Positions 1-7,900 of a stretch of DNA of 38,357 bases are shown here, piece after piece. Numbering within the stretch: position 1 is the stretch's first letter; every line of letters starts with the position of its first letter. Both the position numbers and the translations under genes were made by a program. Under the pieces are notes generated by a model. The model was not told the DNA's origin and searched no databases. It saw only the letters and a list, made by a program, of their open reading frames with translations. Source of the DNA: Chryseobacterium gambrini (GTDB lineage: Bacteria > Bacteroidota > Bacteroidia > Flavobacteriales > Weeksellaceae); assembly GCF_900156825.1 (NCBI RefSeq), contig NZ_FTOV01000022.1, positions 1 through 38,357 on the forward strand, given 5' to 3'.

Positions 1-100
1 CGGTGTGGTAAAAAACAAAATGGCTTATCAACCAGATTATCAAAAAAACTTTAAAATTTTAACCTGATTAATTTGCGTATTAACATAGAACATCGCGGCT
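1..100. repeat. Left copy of 100-bp terminal inverted repeat
   Basis: These 100 bases are the exact reverse complement of 38258-38357; identity stops at base 101. I see no third copy in the window. Read on the minus strand, a short frame running in from about base 145 ends in SRDVLC-stop, and the same six residues close the truncated receptor at the other end. It may be part of a longer dispersed repeat or the shared overlap of an assembly graph; the sequence alone cannot decide. Confidence 0.95.
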
Positions 101-405
101 AAGGCAGAAGTCCTTCATTTCAACAATTGTAAACACCATTAAAATTTGTCATCCTGAAAACATCTGACAACAGTTTTTCCACTACATTCAGATAATTGCG
201 GCATTATAAACTTTGTGAAAATAATTTTTAAAAAAATAAAAAAGAAAATATTTCAAAAATATGAAGTATAGAATTCATTTACAGATGTTTTCGTTCTTAA
301 ATTCATTTGCCGCCTTCACTAAAATTCATTATTTTTTCAAAAAAGTTGATGATGTTTCCAACCTTTTTGAAATTTTATGCATCTATGTAGATATAAAGCC
401 TGATT
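101..405. other. Intergenic region upstream of the sigma factor
   Basis: AT-rich non-coding DNA. A weak -7-like stretch (TAAACTTTG, one base too long for TAnnTTTG) lies near 207-215, about 190 bases before the sigma factor start. The frame opening at 261 runs into the sigma gene in another phase and looks like a shadow, so nothing here is called as a gene. Confidence 0.5.
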
Positions 406-924
406 ATGGAACGAGAGTTACTATTAGAATGTCAGCGGAACGACCGCAACGCGCAGCGGAAAGTCTACGAAATGATGGCGGGAAAACTGTACACCGTTTG
501 CAAGCGGTATCTGAAAAACGATGAAGATATCGAAGAAGTTCTGGCGGACAGCTTCTATAAGATTTTCACGAAAATGAGCCAGCTTCATAATCCCGATATT
601 TTCGAAGCATGGGCAAAAAAAATTGCAGTGAATGAATGTCTGCAGAAATTAAGATCCACTAAAGAACTGCATATTTCTTTAGAAGACAATCATGCCGTTT
701 CTACAGATTCTGCGATGGAAAATATATCATTTGAAAAAGATATTTTAAGCCTTTTGAACTTTCTTCCGGAAGGCTGCAGAGCCATTTTCAACCTTTTTGC
801 CATCGAAGGATATCCTCACAAAGAAATTGCAACCATGCTTTCCATTAGTGAAGGAACCTCAAAATCTCAGCTCAATTTTGCCAGAAAAAGACTTCAGGAA
901 CTTTTGGTTAATCAAAACATTTAA
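406..924 (+). CDS. ECF-type RNA polymerase sigma factor
   Basis: Sigma-70 family factor of the extracytoplasmic-function class, 172 residues, the usual length. Region 2 spans about residues 10-75 (AQRKVYEMMAGKLYTVCKRY, then an EVLADSFYKIF helix) and region 4 about 115-165, with the helix-turn-helix YPHKEIATMLSISEGTSKSQ. It would direct core polymerase to promoters of an envelope-related regulon. The ATG at 406 fits the family N-terminus (MERELLLECQRND). The next gene starts 12 bases after the stop and encodes a membrane-anchored protein in the usual anti-sigma position, so the two are probably co-transcribed. Which ECF group it belongs to is not clear from sequence alone; context suggests it serves the barrel/A2M genes downstream. 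Confidence 0.92.
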   Translation: MERELLLECQRNDRNAQRKVYEMMAGKLYTVCKRYLKNDEDIEEVLADSFYKIFTKMSQLHNPDIFEAWAKKIAVNECLQKLRSTKELHISLEDNHAVSTDSAMENISFEKDILSLLNFLPEGCRAIFNLFAIEGYPHKEIATMLSISEGTSKSQLNFARKRLQELLVNQNI

Positions 925-936
925 ACTTTTACAACA

Positions 937-2061
937 ATGGAAAACAATTCAATAGATAAAACATTCAACGAGGCTTCTAAAACATTGGAAGAACCTGCGA
1001 CTTTTCCTGGGTTTGATAAAGTTTGGGCAAAAGTGGAAGAAAAATTAGACAAAAAAGAACAAAAAAAGAGTAAAATAGTTCCGATCTGGCTTCCTTACGG
1101 AATTGCCGCAAGTTTATTAATCGGTTCCGGAATCTTTTACTTTTCCGGTAAAAAAGAAAACGCGGAAGTAACCCAACAAATTATTGCAAAAAATATAATT
1201 TCCGAAAATAAACCTTCTGCTGCTATTTCGGAACACATTCAGAAAGCTGACAGTATTATAAAAGTGAATATCCAAAAAGAAACTTTACCTCCTGTAACGA
1301 TAGCTGCTGAAGCTCCGCCAGTTGCAATCCAGGCTCCGTTTCCTGTTGTTTCATCTACTCCGTTAGCTTCTCCTGCACGTTCTGAAGAACCGGTAGTTCT
1401 TGAAAGAGAAAATAAAATAATTGAATACGCTCCTAAAAATCAAAATACTGAAGTGGTAATTGCGATGGGAATTAAGAAAGAAAAAGTTTCGATGGTAAAT
1501 TCTCTGGATTCATCTTCATCAGAGAAAAAGAAAATTATGGAGCTTAACGCAGTTGCAGATACCGCAGAAGCAGTTTATTCTACCAATCCGTATGATCTTA
1601 AAGAATCTTCTCAGGAACCCGAAATTCTGGCGTACAATAAAGGATATCTTAAAGCAAAACAGCCAATTGCAGGAAATTATCAGGGTTTGGCAAACAGAAT
1701 AGGGAACAAAGAAGCCATAAATTCAATTCGCGGAGCAGCTTCAGGCGTGAATATCAATTCAATTTCGGGAAGACAGGGTTCCGGAAAAGTGGATATTTCG
1801 ATCAGTTGTGAAGGTTCATCCAAGGCAAATAACAGTCCGCTGTTCGTCATCAACGGAAAGGCAACAGACTCAGAACTTTTCAAGAGAATTGATCCTAAAA
1901 AAATAGAATCCATCCGTGTTTTTAAAGCAGATACAGCAACCGCACTTTTCGGAAACCAAGCCGCGAATGGAGCTGTTCTGGTGGAAACTAAAGACATTTC
2001 CAGAAAAGAAAAAAGAATGCTGAAAAAGCTTCTTAAAAAAGAAAAACTGCTGAAAAAATAG
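937..2061 (+). CDS. Membrane-anchored anti-sigma-like protein with C-terminal TonB-plug-like domain
   Basis: 374 residues. The N-terminal ~45 residues are charged and predicted cytoplasmic; one transmembrane helix follows at about 48-69 (VPIWLPYGIAASLLIGSGIF). A low-complexity Ala/Pro/Ser-rich stretch at about 110-150 probably crosses the periplasm. Residues 259-353 resemble the second half of a SusC/RagA plug: an R-G-A-A-S-G-V segment, G-R-Q-G-S-G, then PLFVINGKATD, DPKKIESIRVFKADTATALF and NQAANGAVLVETKD. Position 12 bases after an ECF sigma gene plus a single helix suggest an anti-sigma role; I do not recognise a zinc-binding anti-sigma motif, so that part is inference. The C-terminus is very basic (repeated KK/LLKK). 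A UUCG-capped hairpin follows the gene. Calling it only a hypothetical plug-domain protein would be the cautious alternative. Confidence 0.75.
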   Translation: MENNSIDKTFNEASKTLEEPATFPGFDKVWAKVEEKLDKKEQKKSKIVPIWLPYGIAASLLIGSGIFYFSGKKENAEVTQQIIAKNIISENKPSAAISEHIQKADSIIKVNIQKETLPPVTIAAEAPPVAIQAPFPVVSSTPLASPARSEEPVVLERENKIIEYAPKNQNTEVVIAMGIKKEKVSMVNSLDSSSSEKKKIMELNAVADTAEAVYSTNPYDLKESSQEPEILAYNKGYLKAKQPIAGNYQGLANRIGNKEAINSIRGAASGVNINSISGRQGSGKVDISISCEGSSKANNSPLFVINGKATDSELFKRIDPKKIESIRVFKADTATALFGNQAANGAVLVETKDISRKEKRMLKKLLKKEKLLKK

Positions 2062-2103
2062 TTTTCTAAATCTCCAAAACTAATATTCATTCAATATAAA
2101 TCT

Positions 2104-2137
2104 GAAAAAAGAAATTTCTTCGGAGGTTTCTTTTTTC
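2104..2137 (+). terminator. UUCG-loop hairpin, terminator or attenuator
   Basis: GAAAAAAGAAA at 2104-2114 pairs with TTTCTTTTTTC at 2127-2137. Inside it, TTTC and GAGG extend the stem (one C-G, one T-A, two T-G pairs) around a TTCG tetraloop at 2119-2122. The descending arm is T-rich. It lies between the anti-sigma-like gene and the barrel gene, so it may end the sigma transcript or limit read-through. Confidence 0.75.
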
Positions 2138-2159
2138 GCCTTTTAATCAAGAAAAGACC

Positions 2160-4931
2160 ATGAAGAACTTGTATTGTCTGCTTCCGCTGTTTGCGGTTAA
2201 CTGCCTGTTTGCGCAGAATTCTCAACAGTATTATTCCGGAATATTTTTAAACGAAAAAGAAAAGCCACAGAATTTTTTAAAGGTTCTGAACAAAAACAGC
2301 GGAGTTTATGAACTTACCGATGAAAAAGGTTTTGCCATCATCGCAGCAAAAGATTACGATACTTTGGTTTGGAACAACGGTAAAAACAAAGCGGTTGTAT
2401 ACGGAGCCCGTGAGCTGAAAACTATTTTGGAAAACCAGATAGAGAAAAGAAGTGTTCAAAATATTCAAAATAATACGTACGACAGTTTGGTTTCAAAAGA
2501 ACGGAAAAATGAATTTAGTATAGAAAACTCAGGACAAAACCTGAAAGTTAATTTGTTTGATTATTATTCTATCAGAAACCTAAAAGAAATTGATAAGAAT
2601 CTCATCAGTTTAAAAGGACGAACCCAGAAATTTTTGTTTTTAAACGGAAGTTTTACCACTTCAGCGGAAGTAAAAAGCAGAAATTCTGTTCCGAAAACCC
2701 AGAATCAATATGTTCAGGGAAGATCTGAAAACGGAGAACTGGTTTGGAAAGGTCCCGAAACCAATGAAATGTTCAGTTTCGGACCGGATATTTCAACTTT
2801 ACAGTTTGATAATCAGCCTTATGAATATGATCTGAACGGAAAGCTCATTCCTCTCATAAACGGAAATTCTCCCGCGAAAACTTATAATAACAACATTTTT
2901 AAAACGACAGTTGGTTACAATAATCAATTGAGGCTGAATCTGTTTTTCAAAAATAATGAATACTATTACGATGAAAAGTTTCGGATTTCACTGGATCTCG
3001 GACAGCAGAAAGATCAGATGTATTTCATGGATCAGTACAGTATTCTTAATTCTTTTAAAACAAAGCTAAGCTCGAAAATTTTAAAATTTAATGTGGATGC
3101 AGCTTTTGTTTACGACGAAAACAAAGCAACAAACTCCAACAGAATTGGGTTGTTCAACAGGGTTTATCAAAATTCTTTACTGACGCCGGTTTCTTTTTCC
3201 AATGCTCAGAAGATTTTTCTTACCGATGGTTCCCAGAGAAACTACAGCAAGTTTGCAGACAATCCTGAATTTTTATTTTATGAGGATAATCAATACAATT
3301 CCAGAGATAGAAGAAGACAGTTCAATTTCGGAATTTCGCGGGACTGGAGTCATTTTAAGCTGAATATCACACAATCTTACGAAAACGATTTCTTCCTGAA
3401 TCTCGATCACTATAAACCTTCAACGTATGGTTTTCCCGAAGGTCTTCGAAATGGGAGAACGCAAAACAATAAATTGTATAATTCCAGTATTTCAGGAGAT
3501 TATTCGGTAAATGAATATTATTGGAAACATCGTTTTAATCTCAATTTTATTGTCAATAATAACAGATCGGAGATTGATAATACTTTAAACAGTAAAAATT
3601 ATATTTACCAGAGAACTTCGCAGGATTATATCTTCGAATACAGGCTAAATTATGATGGCTACGGAGATTTTGAAATGGGATTGAATGCAGGAAATTCTTT
3701 CTACATTTCAAATACTTCACTTAAAAATAATTATTTTCTTCCTAAAGTGGGTGCATATTTTACTTTTAAAGAAATATTCAACTGGAGAAACATCAATTTT
3801 AAAATTTTAGGAGCCTACACTCAGCTAAGCTCGGAGCCGGAAATCACAAAATCCTATGCTTCTTACGCAACCATTTTGCTGAATGCGCAGAATTCAAATC
3901 AGTATTTTCCGATTCAGGAAGTTGAAACCTTTAAAAATCTGTCGAATATTGATTCTAAAGAATGGAAAACGGGTTTCAGGCTGACTTCAAGATATAATTT
4001 AGGCATTGAAGCAGAATATTTTCAGCGGAAAATCAGCAATGATATTTTTCCGGTTTTTGAAAATGGCAATTTAAAACTGAAAAACCTTGCAGATCACACG
4101 TACCGCGGACTGGAAGTGAATTTCTTTTTTGATAATGTTTATCTGGGTTCAGATTTCAGGATGAGTCAGAAAGCTTCATTTTTTAAGTACAGAGATATGG
4201 TGGATCGGGTAAATCCGGGATATCATAATACAGCGGTTTCAGGTTTTAAAGACATTTATAAAACATTGTCGGAAGGTGAAGTTCTGGGAGCGGGTGTAGG
4301 AAGTTATTTCGAAAGAAATAACAACGGAGAGTTGATTATCGATGAATTGGGTTATCCTAAAAAAGCGAATGGTTCCAAAATAATTGCAGATCCTACACCG
4401 GATTTTGTCGTTAAATTCAATCATAATTTCACGTATAAAATGCTCACTTTAGATATCAACTGGGAATGGAAAAAAGGCGGACAGGTCTGGAATGGAACTC
4501 AGGCTGTTCTTGATTATTACGGACGTTCCCAAACTTCCGGAGACGACAGAAATATTAAAAATTATGTTTTTCAGGGAGTAAATTCCGGTGGAAATCCCAA
4601 TCAGATTCCTGTTGATTTTTACGATCCCAATCAGGATGTTTCGAAAAACCGATGGACGAGATACGGATATTTGGGCGTTGCGGAAGACTATGTTCAGAAA
4701 GCGGATTATGTGAGAATTAATGCGGTTTCTCTAACGGCAAAATTCGATGTCGGGCAATTTAAAAAAGGTTTGGGAATTACGTTCTATGTGAATAATATTC
4801 TTCTTTGGCAGGCGAATCGTGGCGTAGATTCCAATCAGAATTTCTATGATTCGGATAACGGAAGAGGACTGGATTTTTTCAATCTTCCGTCGTTTAAAAC
4901 TTTTGGCTGTATGGTTTCATTTCAATTTTAA
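2160..4931 (+). CDS. SusC/RagA-like outer-membrane beta-barrel protein lacking a recognisable plug
   Basis: 923 residues with a signal peptide at about 1-18 (LFAVNCLFAQ, cleavage before Q/N). Residues ~25-85 look like a degenerate carboxypeptidase-regulatory-like fold (GIFLNEKEKPQNFLKVL...TDEKGFAIIAA). Where SusC proteins carry the plug with its IRIRG and LYVVDG motifs, I find none. From about residue 155 the sequence matches the region that follows the plug in SusC proteins: PKTQNQYVQG, ENGELVWKGPE, FSFGPDIS, Y-E-Y-D-L-N-G. The rest alternates aromatic beta-strands and ends in GCMVSFQF, the C-terminal aromatic typical of barrels. The stop is 3 bases before the start of the A2M-like gene, so the two are translationally coupled and probably partners. 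Role in transport, docking or export is inference. Confidence 0.85.
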   Translation: MKNLYCLLPLFAVNCLFAQNSQQYYSGIFLNEKEKPQNFLKVLNKNSGVYELTDEKGFAIIAAKDYDTLVWNNGKNKAVVYGARELKTILENQIEKRSVQNIQNNTYDSLVSKERKNEFSIENSGQNLKVNLFDYYSIRNLKEIDKNLISLKGRTQKFLFLNGSFTTSAEVKSRNSVPKTQNQYVQGRSENGELVWKGPETNEMFSFGPDISTLQFDNQPYEYDLNGKLIPLINGNSPAKTYNNNIFKTTVGYNNQLRLNLFFKNNEYYYDEKFRISLDLGQQKDQMYFMDQYSILNSFKTKLSSKILKFNVDAAFVYDENKATNSNRIGLFNRVYQNSLLTPVSFSNAQKIFLTDGSQRNYSKFADNPEFLFYEDNQYNSRDRRRQFNFGISRDWSHFKLNITQSYENDFFLNLDHYKPSTYGFPEGLRNGRTQNNKLYNSSISGDYSVNEYYWKHRFNLNFIVNNNRSEIDNTLNSKNYIYQRTSQDYIFEYRLNYDGYGDFEMGLNAGNSFYISNTSLKNNYFLPKVGAYFTFKEIFNWRNINFKILGAYTQLSSEPEITKSYASYATILLNAQNSNQYFPIQEVETFKNLSNIDSKEWKTGFRLTSRYNLGIEAEYFQRKISNDIFPVFENGNLKLKNLADHTYRGLEVNFFFDNVYLGSDFRMSQKASFFKYRDMVDRVNPGYHNTAVSGFKDIYKTLSEGEVLGAGVGSYFERNNNGELIIDELGYPKKANGSKIIADPTPDFVVKFNHNFTYKMLTLDINWEWKKGGQVWNGTQAVLDYYGRSQTSGDDRNIKNYVFQGVNSGGNPNQIPVDFYDPNQDVSKNRWTRYGYLGVAEDYVQKADYVRINAVSLTAKFDVGQFKKGLGITFYVNNILLWQANRGVDSNQNFYDSDNGRGLDFFNLPSFKTFGCMVSFQF

Positions 4932-4934
4932 GGT

Positions 4935-7900
4935 ATGAATTTCAAGGTTACAACATTTATTTTAAGATTATTTTTTCTGGTTTTTGCTTCTCTTTCAAAA
5001 GCTCAGGAACCGTTTAAAAATTTCGAAAAAGAAAAAACGTACATCCAGACCAACCATGTTTTTTATAAACCCGGTGAGGAAATGTATTTTAAAATTTACA
5101 CGGTAAAGGCAGAAAATAATCTTCCCGCCGATCAGAGCAAAGCCGTCAATTTTGAATTGACAGATCCAAGCGGAACGGTCGTAAAAAAAGCAAAATACGA
5201 AATTACAAACGGCTATTCGGAAGGCTATTTTTATTTTAACAGCGACATGAAGGGCGGAATATACAAATTGCGCGCTTTCACCAACTGGATGCAGAATGAA
5301 GACGGAAAAAATGCTTTCGAGAAAGAAATTACCCTCCAGAAAATTGTTTCGCCAAGAATTCTGATGAAACTGGAGTTTCCCAAAAAAGGATATGGAGCAG
5401 GAGATGAGGTTCTTGCCGATTTTTCGATGAGAAGTCTCAGCAATCTTCCGATTCCTTTTTACGAAGGAGATTACACGGTAATGCATAACGGTGAAAAGAT
5501 TTCAGAGGGTAAGCTGATAACGGACAAAGAAGGGAAAAATCAACTGAAATTCAGACTTCCTGCTGTTTTAAAATCTTCCGATGCGCTGTTAACCATTAAA
5601 ATCAATTTCGACGGTTTTACAGAATCCATTTCAAGAAATATTCCGATTGTACTGAATAAGCTTGACGTGAAATTCATGCCGGAAGGCGGAACTTTCATTA
5701 ATGGAATTGAACAGAATATTGCCTATAAAATTCTGGATGAATTTGAAAAGCCAGTTGATGCCACATTGGAAATTTTTAATCAAAATCATCAGAAAATTAC
5801 TGAAACTACAGCATATAATTTCGGGATGGGAAGTTTTCTTCTGATACCTAAAAGAGGTGAAAATTATTATGCTAAAGTATTGAAACCTGAAAATATTTCA
5901 GCCGTTTATCCGCTTCCTATGGCAAAAGACGAAGGAATTGTTTTCAATATCAATAAAGAAAATCTGAAGATTGTTTTTAAAATCCGTTCAACAGATGAAA
6001 AAGATGTTATTCTCAAAGGAAATTTCCGTGATAAAGAAATGTACAGCAAAACCATTTCATTAAAAAAAGGATTAAATGAATTAGAACTTTTGGAAAATGA
6101 ATTTCCGATCGGTATTTGCCGATTTACGGTGTTTGAACGTGATATTCCTTTGGCAGAACGCATTGTTTTTACGAATGAGAAGAAACAGATGAATGTGAAA
6201 GTAAAACCGGTAAAGCAAAATTATCTTCCGAGAGAAAAAGTGATTGTGAATATCGAAACCACAGACGAAAATAACAAACCAATTCCTGCAAATCTCGCTC
6301 TGAGTGTTGTGGATGATAAACTCTGGACGTATGCAGACGATAAGCAGAATCATATTCTTTCGTGGCTGCTGATGGATTCTGAGCTGAAAGGAAAAATTGA
6401 AAGACCACAGTTTTATTTCGATAAAAAAGAAGAAAAAAGAACCAAAAGCCTCGATTTGGTAATGCTTACCAATGGTTACCAATATTTTGAAATGATTCCT
6501 GAAGTTATCAAAAACAGAAAATACAAATATCTTCCCGAAAAGAAAAATCCCATCTACGGAATTGTAGAAGATGAAAAAGGAAATCCCGTAAAAGCCGATG
6601 TGTATTTCCTTGAGGATGGTAAAATCCTGAAACAGACGACCTCAGAAAATGGCTTGTTTTATTTCTATGATCTTAATAGAAATTATTCCAATAAGCTGAT
6701 TGCGAAATCTGTACAGCCAAAACAAGAGGTGAAAATCCGGATTTTATCTTACAGACTGGCAATAAATCCTTTGGCTGCAAAATCTCTGAATAATATTAAT
6801 GTAGAAGAAATTGTAAAAGAAACCGTAAAAGAAGAAGGTAAAATAAAACTGCGTGAAGATGCTGAAAAGGAAATTCCGAAAACGGCTTCCACAGAAAGAA
6901 CAAAATCTTCCTCCGAAAACAGACGTTCCCGATCGGTTTCAAGAGGAAGCATGATAAGTGATACCATAAGATCTCAAAATATAGAAGAGGTTGTAGTGGT
7001 AGGTTTCTCGCAAAGTTCTTTAAAGGATAAAACAACTGCAGCAGTTGTTTCTGTTCGAAAGGATGAACTGCAGAATCCGAATATTATTTCTTCTTTAGCC
7101 GGAAAAGTTTCGGGACTTGTTATTACTCCCACCAATCAGCCGGGAGGTTATCTCAATGTGCAGATCCGGGGAAATGCTTCTGTTGCCAATAAAAATCCGC
7201 TGTATGTTGTGGATGGAGTTCCTGTAGAAAATTTTAAAACAGTCATCAATCCGAGTGATATCAACAGTGTAACAATTTTAAAAGATGCCGCTGCAACTGC
7301 TATTTACGGAAACAGAGGTGCAAATGGTGTGATCGTCATTAATTCTTTGAAGAATTTCCGCTCTCAGATAAAATTTGATGTAACGCCGAAATCATATTAT
7401 GCATTGGTGAATATTCCCAATGACAGTCTGGTTTCGTACGAATACACAAGAAATTTTTCTTATCCGGTGTACAAAACGACAAATACTTCTTACAGACACG
7501 ATTATCGCGAAGCTCTGTATTGGAATCCTGTATTGGAAACAGGGAAAGACGGAAAAGCGCAGGTTGAATTTTATAATTCCGATGCTAATTCTACTTTCAG
7601 AATCATGACGGAAGGAATTTCCTCTTCAGGTTTAATCGGGCGTGATGAGACAACTTATGCGTCTCAAAGTCTGATTTCCATAGATGCGAAACTTCCGCAA
7701 TATCTTACAAGAACGGATCAGATGATGATTCCGGTGGTGGTTAAAAATAATTCTCCGGAAACCCGAAAGATAACAATGGACGTTATTGTTCCGAATCGTG
7801 TGAACGTGGTACAATCAGATAGTGCGATCACTTTGAAACCTTTGGAATCAGGCAGATTATTTGTGAAAATCCAGACCAATGAAGTGGTGGAATCCAATAT

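Noticed and set aside
261..524. Frame of 87 codons overlapping the start of the sigma factor
   Set aside because: It overlaps the well-supported sigma gene in another phase, matches no family and is mainly low-complexity hydrophobic and then arginine-rich sequence, as expected of a shadow frame.
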